NCBI GenBank assembly: GCA_964524755.1
Contig: CAZGDR010000014.1
Span: 1-38,699 of the forward strand
DNA length: 38,699 nucleotides
From: JAQVOO01 sp964524755
Lineage (GTDB): Bacteria > Spirochaetota > Spirochaetia > Sphaerochaetales > Sphaerochaetaceae
Reading direction: 5' to 3'
The notes beneath the pieces were generated by a model. The model had not been told where the DNA came from. It ran no database searches and was given only the letters and a program-made list of their open reading frames with translations. Each line of letters opens with the position of its first letter. Within the stretch, counting starts at the first letter, position 1. This document shows, piece by piece, positions 1-7,862 of this stretch. Both the position numbers and the translations under genes were made by a program.

Positions 1-226
1 GTGCATACGGGTATGCAACTGTTTTCACTTCAACATCAGGATTCTGCTCCATGAAAGCCTCTGCCATAGCCATGTAGGTAGGCCGAAGAGCCTCCTCCGC
101 AAGTGCCCAAGAAGCCCATGTAATCGTCGTTTTTTCTGCGACATCTTTTTCTACTTTACCGGCTCCGAACAGTGTTCCAGAAATAAGAAGCCCTATCACC
201 ATTAGAACCACCAAAGATTTTCTCAT
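1..226 (-). CDS. ABC transporter sugar-binding protein, N-terminal part (cut by window edge)
   Basis: The first 75 residues of a family 1 extracellular solute-binding protein are visible; the gene runs off the left edge. The protein starts MRKSLVVLMVIGLLISG, a signal peptide, then FGAGKVEKD, then the typical opening strand ITWASWALAEEALRP and the segment FMEQNPDVEVKTV, as in binding proteins of CUT1 sugar importers. There is no lipobox cysteine. The ATG is preceded by GGAGGA 7 bases upstream. It lies 152 bp downstream of the response regulator gene on the same strand, an arrangement usual for YesMN-type systems that control a neighbouring sugar importer. The substrate cannot be judged from this fragment. 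Confidence 0.85.
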   Translation of the reverse strand, partial: MRKSLVVLMVIGLLISGTLFGAGKVEKDVAEKTTITWASWALAEEALRPTYMAMAEAFMEQNPDVEVKTVAYPYA

Positions 227-256
227 TATCTTTTCCTCCTTTTTACTCATGACTTG

Positions 257-300
257 ATTATACAATCCGGACAAACCTATCCACATGGACATATTTATCC
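257..300 (-). promoter_or_regulatory. Candidate activated promoter with two 14-bp repeat boxes
   Basis: On the minus strand a perfect TATAAT (257-262) lies upstream of the binding-protein gene without a good -35. Instead two similar boxes, GGATAGGTTTGTCC (269-282) and GGATAAATATGTCC (287-300), sit directly upstream, 18 bp apart and 11 of 14 positions identical. The inference is that the AraC-type response regulator encoded next door binds these boxes and activates the promoter. Confidence 0.5.
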
Positions 301-378
301 TGCATATATCATAATTGTGTTTTTTATAGTACAAAATTATCCTAAAGAGAAAAATGGTGTAGGAAATGGAAACATACC

Positions 379-1926
379 CTAGAGTCCGCGGAATTCGGTG
401 GGAGTAATACCGGTATGACGCTTGAACAACCGGGTAAAGTAAAAGGGGTTCGCATAACCGACACGGGCGCAAATATCCTTTATCAGCAGATTGGAGACCT
501 TCAACAACCGTTTGGCGTGAGAGAGCCGTACTTGTGTAAGATATTGCATGGGGCTCATGTCTAATTCACGTTTGAACAACCGACACAGATAATTTTCCGA
601 AACATTCACTGAAGCAGCGATATCGGAAAGTAAAAGTTGTTGATCGGCATACTGCCGATCGATGAAATTCTTAGCTGCAATTGAAATACTCTGGCTGGTA
701 CCAACCGACGATTGTGCAATCGCAGAAGCGCAGAGCAACTGCACCCGTTTCGCGTATAATTGAAAATCCTCTAGAATCAAACAATAGTTGCTCACCTGAA
801 CAATTTCATCATCCACCTTCCAGCCTAAAAAATCCAATTCATTTTCCTGAGCGACCAAATCGATCTCATGGACCAACGAGATGAACAACGATTGTAGTAT
901 GGAAAAATTCGTAATCTCAGCGGTAGCTAGGCAGGCAAGGAAATTGTCAAAGCTTTGCGTCACAGCTTCCTCCGACCCCTCTTCTAACGCCTCACGAATA
1001 CCTTGTAAGGCCCTGCGACAGACTAGCCGGTCTTCCAATTGATTGGAGGATTTGTTAGATGATTCCATAGATTCACGTAACACCTTGTAGGCGGCGGGAA
1101 TATCCAGATATCGTTGCATGATTGCTGATACATGCACAGAAAAATAGATATTGTAACTACGCAGGAAGTACTCCTGAATTTTCGTGATCAACTCGTACCG
1201 AGTAGTTGTATAATTTGGCCCTGCATGCGCAACACGCAAAGAGACTACTGCGACATACTCCTGATTCCGAATCACACACCCGCAACTGACACCATATTCC
1301 CGTAACAACTCCTCCAACGTGCGTTCTATTGTCTGTATCTCGGGATAATGCACCACTTGGTTGGTTGTTTTCAATTCCGGATCTTCCACACAAGAGACTA
1401 ATACCAGATTTTTTCGGGGTACCCCTATTTGCAACGCCTTGCATTCGGTGATTATCTCTTGTTCCGAAAGAAACTTACCCATCAACAGCTTTTTGATGCA
1501 CAACTGGCGCTCCCCACCGCCCACACCCTTTGACATCCTCACTGCCTTTTCTGGCAATAAATCTGCAGCCTTTTTTAGTGAAGCAAGTAGTAAATCGGGC
1601 TCGATATCCAACTTGAGGAGATAATCGACCGCTCCCAGTTGCAAAGCCTCACGCACGTACACAAAATCGTTATGGGCACTGAGAATAATGAACTGCATAT
1701 CCAGTTGTTCATGTTTCAATGCTTTTATCAACTGCAAACCATCTAACACCGGCATCCGAATATCAGTAATAACAATATGCGGTCTTAGTTCTAACGCTAA
1801 ATCCAACGCCTCCTGCCCATTCTCAGCAACACCAACCACAGTGTATCCAAATTTCTCCCAACTCATCATCGACTGCAATCCTATCCTAGTAAGCGCATCA
1901 TCCTCAGCTATTAACACATTAATCAT
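379..1926 (-). CDS. AraC-family response regulator (YesN-like)
   Basis: A 515-residue cytoplasmic response regulator. Residues 1-120 form a receiver domain with acidic pocket D9/D10, phospho-acceptor D55 in ITDIRMP, S83 and K105. A middle region of about 280 residues has no clear motif. The last 100 residues hold two helix-turn-helix units of the AraC type (LSDIAASVNVSENYLCRLFK and IKDICARVGYANPFYFTRLFK). This layout is that of YesN proteins, which are paired with YesM-type kinases and usually activate carbohydrate uptake genes. The start codon overlaps the end of the kinase gene by 8 bp, so translation is probably coupled. The likely target is the binding-protein gene just downstream. Confidence 0.9.
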   Translation of the reverse strand: MINVLIAEDDALTRIGLQSMMSWEKFGYTVVGVAENGQEALDLALELRPHIVITDIRMPVLDGLQLIKALKHEQLDMQFIILSAHNDFVYVREALQLGAVDYLLKLDIEPDLLLASLKKAADLLPEKAVRMSKGVGGGERQLCIKKLLMGKFLSEQEIITECKALQIGVPRKNLVLVSCVEDPELKTTNQVVHYPEIQTIERTLEELLREYGVSCGCVIRNQEYVAVVSLRVAHAGPNYTTTRYELITKIQEYFLRSYNIYFSVHVSAIMQRYLDIPAAYKVLRESMESSNKSSNQLEDRLVCRRALQGIREALEEGSEEAVTQSFDNFLACLATAEITNFSILQSLFISLVHEIDLVAQENELDFLGWKVDDEIVQVSNYCLILEDFQLYAKRVQLLCASAIAQSSVGTSQSISIAAKNFIDRQYADQQLLLSDIAASVNVSENYLCRLFKRELDMSPMQYLTQVRLSHAKRLLKVSNLLIKDICARVGYANPFYFTRLFKRHTGITPTEFRGL

Positions 1927-3730
1927 ACGATTGCACTCCTGTCTCCATTGAAAGTTCCATCTGAATCCGAATCAATATCTCAGTCCCCTCTCCCACTTCA
2001 CTCTGCACGCCAATATGGACCCGTTTTCCATAAAGAAGCCACAATCTATAAAAAACATTAGAAAGACCATGTCGTTTGGCCTCTTCCGTTTCCTGACCTA
2101 TGGCCTCCAACAATGCTTGGACCTTGGCTGGCTCCATACCAACCCCATCGTCAGAGACCTTCACCACAAGGGAATCACCCTCCATCGCAATGTGTACCCG
2201 TATCACACCACGCTTCGCACCCGGGAGGATTCCGTGTTGAATGGCATTCTCTACAATCGGTTGGAGAAAAAACTTGGGGCAGGAACATCCATAGACAGCA
2301 TAATCGATATTCCAGACAATACGGAATCTTTCGGTGTAGGCAATCTTCTGCAAATAGATATATTTCTTAACACTCTCGACTTCTTCCTCGATAGTCACTA
2401 ATTTATCAGTTACCTGATAGTTATACTTGATAATTGCCCACAAGGCATCGACCACTTTCTTGATATTATCAGCCTTACACATGATGGCCATCCACCTGAT
2501 TGTATTAAGGGTATTGTTGAGGAAGTGAGGATTAATCTGCAACATAAGCGCCTCATACTGGGCGTGTTGAATCTCGATCTCCCGTTTCAGATTGCTTTCG
2601 AACAACTTTTCATTCTGATCCAGCATCTCGTTAAAATTATGACCAAGTTGCCCGATCTCATCTGCCGAATTGATTGACACCCGCCGGTGTTTATCCCCTT
2701 GGCTGATTAGCATCATCGTTTGAGATAATTCTCGCAGTGGTTTGAAAAGTCTCAGCGAAAAATAATACCAGAGCAGAGAGCAGGCAAAGATAGTAAGGAA
2801 GAAGGCTGAAATAGAAATTAGATAGATATATTTGTTGTCCACTAGGAGGAATTTCGTGGGAAGTAGACCGGCTATCACCCAAGAGGAGTCTGCTATACAC
2901 TTCGCGAAGACGACATGCTTCTTTCCTGGTAGCACCAGACCATCGGTTGAAAATGCCTGGGGATTATTAAGGACCTCCTGCAGCACCTTTCCGTCGACTC
3001 CACTATCCTGCGATTCCATCAATAGCTCCCCTTTGTGATAGATGAAAAGAGACGAATCCTCGGCGAAATCGGGATATGAGGTATCGTACAGTGTCAGATA
3101 CTTGGAAAACATGGTCGGTTTCAGGCTCATATACATATAACCGATAGTATCCTTGTAGTCTTCACTCTTGATTACCCGAAATAAGCGGATTCCCTGAGAG
3201 GGAATCAACTGTTCACTTAGATATCTAGTTTCCAGTCCACCCCAGACCAGAGAACCGTTACCCTCTAACATTTCCTTTTCTCGGTCCTTCAGCATTTCAG
3301 AGAGATAGAAAAATTCCCGTTCATCATGATTGGCATAGTAATATAGCTGATAGCCGTTCTTTCCAAGGATGACAATGCTGTTGATGTCAAAAAGTCCATG
3401 CGAGAGGAAATACTGTTTGATATCTAAATATGCTTTATAGTCTAGTTCAAGATGCTCGGCAGTATCGCTCCCATAGGTTTGGATAGCTTGTTTTATAGTA
3501 TCGTTCACAAAGAGGTAATTCGTCAGGTTGACAATTCTGTTTTGCTCGATCTCAACGCTGTTGGCAATGAAATCAAGGGTATAAGCATACGATTTACCAA
3601 CACGATCTTTGATAATCCGTTGGGTTACAAAATAAGAAATAAGGCTGATACAGATTGAAATAGTCAAAGTCAAGAATATAAAGGAGATAAAGAGCTTGCG
3701 TTGTATAGGTAAAGACTTTTTTGCGACCAT
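1919..3730 (-). CDS. Sensor histidine kinase, YesM/LytS-type
   Basis: A membrane sensor kinase of about 603 residues. A first transmembrane helix (KLFISFIFLTLTISICISLI) is followed by an extracytoplasmic sensor region of some 270 residues, a second helix (YLISISAFFLTIFACSLLWY), a HAMP linker (LRELSQTMMLISQGDKHR) and a His_kinase domain with the phospho-accepting histidine in QINPHFLNNTLNTIRW. The ATP-binding domain shows PIVENAIQHG (N box) and SDDGVGM (G box). It should phosphorylate D55 of the overlapping response regulator. The start is uncertain: I chose the ATG eight residues before the first helix. A GTG at 3748 or a TTG at 3796 would add 6 or 22 residues, and none of the three has a strong ribosome-binding site. 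Confidence 0.88.
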   Translation of the reverse strand: MVAKKSLPIQRKLFISFIFLTLTISICISLISYFVTQRIIKDRVGKSYAYTLDFIANSVEIEQNRIVNLTNYLFVNDTIKQAIQTYGSDTAEHLELDYKAYLDIKQYFLSHGLFDINSIVILGKNGYQLYYYANHDEREFFYLSEMLKDREKEMLEGNGSLVWGGLETRYLSEQLIPSQGIRLFRVIKSEDYKDTIGYMYMSLKPTMFSKYLTLYDTSYPDFAEDSSLFIYHKGELLMESQDSGVDGKVLQEVLNNPQAFSTDGLVLPGKKHVVFAKCIADSSWVIAGLLPTKFLLVDNKYIYLISISAFFLTIFACSLLWYYFSLRLFKPLRELSQTMMLISQGDKHRRVSINSADEIGQLGHNFNEMLDQNEKLFESNLKREIEIQHAQYEALMLQINPHFLNNTLNTIRWMAIMCKADNIKKVVDALWAIIKYNYQVTDKLVTIEEEVESVKKYIYLQKIAYTERFRIVWNIDYAVYGCSCPKFFLQPIVENAIQHGILPGAKRGVIRVHIAMEGDSLVVKVSDDGVGMEPAKVQALLEAIGQETEEAKRHGLSNVFYRLWLLYGKRVHIGVQSEVGEGTEILIRIQMELSMETGVQSYD

Positions 3731-3860
3731 TATTACCGATGGTAGCACGAGTTTCTCTCTGGCGCAATTAATTCTAATGGCTAGAGCCCTAGACAACTAG
3801 AGAAGCTTCGCTTATTTCCGCATACCGATTAATTGTTCAGGCTCATCAGTCACATACATA

Positions 3861-3888
3861 AGTATAAGACACACTCAGAAAATGGAAA
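3861..3888 (-). promoter_or_regulatory. Candidate promoter of the kinase-regulator pair
   Basis: Minus-strand TTTCCA (3883-3888), 16-bp spacer, TATACT (3861-3866). It would give a leader of about 125 nt to the kinase ATG. It is the best match in an AT-rich gap where chance matches are easy, so weight it lightly. Confidence 0.3.
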
Positions 3889-4128
3889 TATAATACGGTG
3901 AGGTTTACCCACGTGTGTCACAGGCTTCCTAATACCTTCCTCAATTATACCAAATTATATAATCTTTCACTAAGAAAGTATTCCTTTATAAAAACAACTC
4001 TCTCTTCTTCTTTCTCCAAGTATTTAATTAACTCTTTAACTCAAAATTTTTATAAAGATTTTAATTACATTATTACGCATAATTTAATTTTTTAGAGAAT
4101 CAAATTATACTCAAATCTATTTTCCCTC

Positions 4129-4157
4129 TTCACGAAACACTTGTGTCATAGTATACT
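4129..4157 (+). promoter_or_regulatory. Promoter giving a probable leaderless mRNA (secreted-protein gene)
   Basis: TTCACG (4129-4134), 17-bp spacer, TATACT (4152-4157), then exactly 6 nt to the ATG at 4164. Transcription would start at or next to the A of the ATG. There is no Shine-Dalgarno sequence upstream of the ATG. Confidence 0.55.
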
Positions 4158-4163
4158 CGTGTT

Positions 4164-5168
4164 ATGAAACGAATCTTGGTCATTATACTATTGCTCCTCT
4201 TAGTTATAACTGAGGTAACAAGTACGACTTATAAATGGTACAACATTCAATGGGATGCAAACAATGAGTGGTTAAATAACAGCTCACAACAACTTGAATG
4301 GGAAGGATTCACTGGTAAAGCTACAGCTACTTTTGGCGTACAGCGTGTAAATATAGAGACTCCTCCCCCAAATGGGATGGAGTATGATAATAAATTGACT
4401 ATGGTTATCTCCAGTGAACCACACCTGTCAGAATTTCGCTTAACAAAAATAGACGATCCTACAAAATACTGGCGTGCATACTTAACTCACGACAAATTTG
4501 AGAATCTAGAGATAGACACTCCAAATCCAAGTGATTGTATTGCTATTCAGCTCACTGGCTGGCAGTATTGGGGAGGCAACTTTAGGTTAAACACCCGTTC
4601 AAATGAATCTCTTTTTAGTGATGATACCGATTTTAATGGAATATACACCACTTATTTCCGCTTCCGCTTATATCCTACAGCTCACCTACTCGATGATGAT
4701 TACCTCCTCTTCGATGAAACAATGCATTATAACCTGAAGTATTGGGGGATAGGACAAGGATGGACAGCAACTGCTTTGACAGCGGTTCCTTATGTAACAG
4801 AAGTTGATGTGCTAGAGCTACAACGAACTGCAGGAGAGCTAACCGTTGGTTCGGTTGAATTTTTATCTGATGATAATAACAGTAATCACACCTATAAATT
4901 ACAGATTACCCCTGGTGAAATGAATTCTACGCAATTTGCTTTCCACCGCGTAGCAGGAACCGGCACGATACCGTACCAGGTTCGAATCGGAAACTCAGGC
5001 ATGCCATCTTCTTCAAGTTTCTTAGAACGTACTGTTACCTCTAAAGATGGCAACGGTCATTGGTATGATTTCATCGAACTAGCAATTCTTGGTTTTGATC
5101 CAAATACAACCTATAAATCTGGAGATTATCAGAGTCGGATAAAGATAACGTTAGTCTCTAACTATTAA
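4164..5168 (+). CDS. Secreted protein of unknown function
   Basis: A 334-residue protein I do not recognise. It opens with a clear signal peptide (MKRILVIILLLLLVITEVTS) with cleavage expected near residues 20-21 and no lipobox cysteine, so export to the periplasm or outer surface is likely. The mature part has no cysteine that I can see, is rich in W, Y, T, N and D, and has the alternating pattern of a beta-sandwich protein (for example FRLYPTAHLLDDDYLLFDE and TYKLQITPGEMNSTQFAFH). No enzyme motif is visible. The gene stands alone, its stop overlaps the convergent radical SAM gene by 4 bp, and its codon use looks more AT-rich than that of its neighbours. Surface or adhesin-like roles are possible but not shown. 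Confidence 0.75.
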   Translation: MKRILVIILLLLLVITEVTSTTYKWYNIQWDANNEWLNNSSQQLEWEGFTGKATATFGVQRVNIETPPPNGMEYDNKLTMVISSEPHLSEFRLTKIDDPTKYWRAYLTHDKFENLEIDTPNPSDCIAIQLTGWQYWGGNFRLNTRSNESLFSDDTDFNGIYTTYFRFRLYPTAHLLDDDYLLFDETMHYNLKYWGIGQGWTATALTAVPYVTEVDVLELQRTAGELTVGSVEFLSDDNNSNHTYKLQITPGEMNSTQFAFHRVAGTGTIPYQVRIGNSGMPSSSSFLERTVTSKDGNGHWYDFIELAILGFDPNTTYKSGDYQSRIKITLVSNY

Positions 5169-6166
5169 AAATGTCCGTATATTTCAAAGCCGCACTTCTT
5201 ACATCCCTTCTCTTGTATATTCGTTTGAACTTCTTTTTTAGCTTTGCTCGGGTTATTGTGCGTAGTAATGATTACTTCTTTGCAAGAGGGACAATGGGTA
5301 GCATCCCATCCTTCAAGTCTACTATTACCTGCGTAGATGTAGGGAATACCAGATTTCACTGCAATCTCTAACATCCGTTGCAAAAACTTTTCTGATGTTT
5401 GCGCTTGACTTGTCATATGGTAATGAGGGAAAAATCGACTTAGATGCCACACCTGCACCCCCCGTTCTGCTAATTGCCGTGCCATCAACCTCACCATGGC
5501 TGGAGTGTGGATACCTTCAATTAACAAAGAAGTAACTTCTAAAATCTTATTAGACTCAGCGCTAATGGTCTCTATAGAGTCTAACACAGGCTTTGCAACC
5601 CCGTTACAGTAGGTCTTATAAAACGGATCATTGCCTTTCAAGTCTATATTAAAAGCATCGATTAATGGTAATACCCGTTGCAAAGATGCCTTAGAAAAAC
5701 TCCCATTAGTTATCATACAATTGAGGTTACCCTTAGCATGAACATGCTCAGCTACCGCTAACATATAATCTTGCCACACTACCGGTTCGCTATAGGTATA
5801 ACTCATAATAGTAGAACCTGTGCGGTCCATCTTTTCAACTAAATCTTCTGGTGACACCGGATGTTGACGTAGATGTCTTGGATGTCCAGGCCAATACGGA
5901 CTATCGGTTTGACTAATATGATTATTTTGGCAAAACTGGCAACTATAATTACAGCCAAAGAGAGCTATAGAAAAGGTTTTTGAACCTGGGAAGAAATGAT
6001 ATAAAGGTTTCTTTTCAATCGGATCAACACCGGAGGCGACAACTTCACCATACCCGAGAGTACGAATTGCAGAACCGTCGTTCTGGCGAATACCACAAAT
6101 CCCTAATTCCCCCTCCTTGATGCGGCACATGCGCCAACAAAAGTCACACTGTAGCGTAGCTTTCAC
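5165..6166 (-). CDS. amrS: AmmeMemoRadiSam system radical SAM protein
   Basis: A 333-residue radical SAM enzyme of the AmrS group. The cluster motif CNYSCQFC (C72, C76, C79) should bind a 4Fe-4S cluster and S-adenosylmethionine. An N-terminal cysteine set (C7, C10, C14, C24 in CDFCWRMC and GICG) and the block DPIEKKPLYHFFPGSKTFSI are family hallmarks. The C-terminus carries two further CxxC pairs (CPSC, CKKC) that look like a zinc ribbon. I start at the GTG at 6166, because it follows GGAG at good spacing and directly follows the stop of the AMMECR1 gene; an ATG at 6220 would add 18 unconserved residues inside that gene. The reaction catalysed by this family is not known to me. It is the last gene of the three-gene operon. 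Confidence 0.9.
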   Translation of the reverse strand: MKATLQCDFCWRMCRIKEGELGICGIRQNDGSAIRTLGYGEVVASGVDPIEKKPLYHFFPGSKTFSIALFGCNYSCQFCQNNHISQTDSPYWPGHPRHLRQHPVSPEDLVEKMDRTGSTIMSYTYSEPVVWQDYMLAVAEHVHAKGNLNCMITNGSFSKASLQRVLPLIDAFNIDLKGNDPFYKTYCNGVAKPVLDSIETISAESNKILEVTSLLIEGIHTPAMVRLMARQLAERGVQVWHLSRFFPHYHMTSQAQTSEKFLQRMLEIAVKSGIPYIYAGNSRLEGWDATHCPSCKEVIITTHNNPSKAKKEVQTNIQEKGCKKCGFEIYGHF

Positions 6167-6167
6167 C

Positions 6168-6740
6168 TTATTTCTCCTCAAATATCTCAGCCTGAAACAC
6201 TTCAAACACACACTCTTCATGTTGCCACGCAGAAGGGTACAACCCTGCCTTCATGGCCAAATGATTAAGCATAGTTTCTCGGTCCCAACCTTGTTCAGTT
6301 GCAACCTGAGGTAAAAACACTGCACGGTGACGCTTACAGGTTAGCAAGACACCATCACGCCCCACTACAATCTCATCAGGCGTTTTTATGGTATACGGAA
6401 CAGAGAGAATAGATATTTCTATCTTAATATGGGGTAGTTCCTCGTAACTCAGAGGAAGAAAACGGGGATCATGAAAAGCACTCTCCTGTGCAAGACGATA
6501 TACTAAACGATACAGAGGTTTTTGCCCTATGATATTGCCAATACAGCCACGCAATGCCCCCTTAGAAGCAGGAGAAATCCCTTTACTCTTTAAAGTTACA
6601 AAAGCTCCCTCTTCACCAGCTAACTCAGCTGGTGTTTCTTGTTTCAACTTCTCCAAAGTTTTTGAGGGATTATTTGTTAAAGTTTCTTCAATTGATTCTC
6701 GAGCTAGAGCAAGCAGTAAATTTTTATGCTCAACTAGCAT
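6168..6740 (-). CDS. amrA: AMMECR1-domain protein (AmmeMemoRadiSam protein A)
   Basis: A 190-residue AMMECR1-domain protein. The family signature is seen as LRGCIGNIIGQKPLYRLV, followed by SAFHDPRFLPLSYEELPHIKIEISILS and the segment GVLLTCKRHRAVFLPQVATEQGW, so the domain spans nearly the whole protein. The biochemical role is unknown; the human homologue is linked to Alport syndrome with elliptocytosis and intellectual disability. The ATG at 6740 is chosen over the ATG at 6752 because GGAGGT lies 5 bases before it, overlapping the stop codon of the Memo gene. One nucleotide separates its stop from the GTG of the radical SAM gene, so all three genes are surely cotranscribed and probably translationally coupled. 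Confidence 0.92.
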   Translation of the reverse strand: MLVEHKNLLLALARESIEETLTNNPSKTLEKLKQETPAELAGEEGAFVTLKSKGISPASKGALRGCIGNIIGQKPLYRLVYRLAQESAFHDPRFLPLSYEELPHIKIEISILSVPYTIKTPDEIVVGRDGVLLTCKRHRAVFLPQVATEQGWDRETMLNHLAMKAGLYPSAWQHEECVFEVFQAEIFEEK

Positions 6741-6742
6741 AA

Positions 6743-7648
6743 TCACCTCCACAGAATTGTTCCATAGGCAACAAAGTCAGTTGACCTCTCTTTTAACACA
6801 TCCAGCGAATTATAATAATCGGCAACCCACCCCACGGTCCCTACTTGCTTGGCTAAGGCACTAACAATGGCTGCAGCAGCTATACCACAAACCGTTGAGC
6901 GTCCAATACGCTGCCTTAAAAAGACTGGACCAGATTCACTACGAGCTAAAGCTTTTGCCAGCTTAAGATCTTCCTCCATCACTTTCTGAGCTACCATTTT
7001 ATCAATTTGCACTCCATAGGGCGCATAACCAAATCTGTGACCATAATGGGTGAAATCAGAAGACGCAATAACTAAGGTTTCCCCTTTTTCTAATTCCTCT
7101 TCCCCTAAAGCTTCAATCACCATACCTGCTATGCGCTTGGCATGTGCAGCATCAGAGACAAATGAAACAAGCGCCATACCCACTTCAATGGGATGTTTTT
7201 GTCGCTCCTGTAAGTAGGCTAAAAATGGTAAAACCATTTCAACAGCATGTTCACGTTGTATTGCCGTAGTAACATCTGGTCCTTGAGATTCCAATCCCGT
7301 CTTAAAGGTTCCTAACCGTCCTAACGGTGTATCGAATCCCGCAAACTGCCCAAACGAAAGGGTATTATCAGGGATTGCCGTACTATGCGCGGGGGAAAGT
7401 ATAAGAACCCGGGAAATCTTTTTAGGGGCGTACAACACGAGATGGGCAATTCCTCTACCACTATAGGCGAGACCTGCATGTGGTAACACTGCAAAACGGA
7501 CCGGCCCCTCTGGGGTCTCTGCTGAGCTAACTTTCCTAGCCTGATCCACCGCTTCTATAATCGTTGAGCGCAAGCTGTCGGGTTCCGCGGTATACCAAGT
7601 CCCCGCGTACCACGCTTTGCGCATGGAGAGCGTTCCTGTATTAACCAT
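6743..7648 (-). CDS. amrB: Memo-like protein (AmmeMemoRadiSam protein B)
   Basis: A 301-residue MEMO1-family protein, related in fold to class III extradiol dioxygenases. The metal-site residues of human MEMO1 have counterparts: H57 in LPHAGLAYSG, H88 in LSPAHS and C254 in STVCGIAAAA, along with ASSDFTHYG (H201). The N-terminus KAWYAGTWYTAEPDSL matches the usual RxPAVAGxFYPxxxxxL opening. I start at the ATG at 7648, which has GAGGAG 6 bases upstream; a TTG at 7681 and an ATG at 7624 are less likely. A TATACT at 7667-7672 (minus strand) could be its -10. It is the first gene of the operon, so the three proteins probably form one pathway or modify a common target. Confidence 0.9.
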   Translation of the reverse strand: MVNTGTLSMRKAWYAGTWYTAEPDSLRSTIIEAVDQARKVSSAETPEGPVRFAVLPHAGLAYSGRGIAHLVLYAPKKISRVLILSPAHSTAIPDNTLSFGQFAGFDTPLGRLGTFKTGLESQGPDVTTAIQREHAVEMVLPFLAYLQERQKHPIEVGMALVSFVSDAAHAKRIAGMVIEALGEEELEKGETLVIASSDFTHYGHRFGYAPYGVQIDKMVAQKVMEEDLKLAKALARSESGPVFLRQRIGRSTVCGIAAAAIVSALAKQVGTVGWVADYYNSLDVLKERSTDFVAYGTILWR

Positions 7649-7823
7649 AACCGACTCCTCATCCTTAGTATACCGCACCAAGTAAGGGTCGTACAGGCTT
7701 ATTACAGCAAGATATAAAAAGGGGTTACAGAGAATGAGGGGTGAGGTGCTCCTCCTAGATTACTAGTGAAAGCAGTGCTTATCAGTAAGACTTAGACGAC
7801 AATATACCCAACAGTTTAAAAGT

Positions 7824-7853
7824 GGGGACCACATTACAGGTAGTGTGCCCCCC
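7824..7853 (-). terminator. Probable terminator after the xylose-isomerase-like gene
   Basis: On the minus strand a GGGG...CACA stem pairs with TGTG...CCCC, with a 2-nt bulge, and is followed by ACTTTTAAA. It sits about 10-40 nt past the isomerase stop and upstream of the Memo operon, separating the two units. Confidence 0.5.
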
Positions 7854-7862
7854 CAATATCTT

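Larger units (their letters stand above)
3731..4163. other. AT-rich intergenic region between divergent genes
   Basis: This gap separates the kinase (leftward) from the secreted-protein gene (rightward). Between about 3900 and 4120 it is strongly AT-rich with runs of A and T. The only open frame (3898-4095, GTG start) encodes a low-complexity S/L/N/F-rich peptide with no ribosome-binding site. I see the two candidate promoters listed separately and nothing else. Confidence 0.5.

Noticed and set aside
269..300. CRISPR-like or tandem repeat
   Set aside because: Only two imperfect copies at a promoter; better explained as regulator-binding sites.
2015..2401. Plus-strand frame of 128 codons inside the histidine kinase gene
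   Set aside because: Shadow of the kinase ATPase domain, which has all its motifs in the opposite frame.
3898..4095. 65-codon plus-strand frame with a TATAAT just upstream of its GTG
   Set aside because: It lies in a strongly AT-rich spacer, codes for a low-complexity peptide, and has no ribosome-binding site. The TATAAT is too close to the GTG to start before it.
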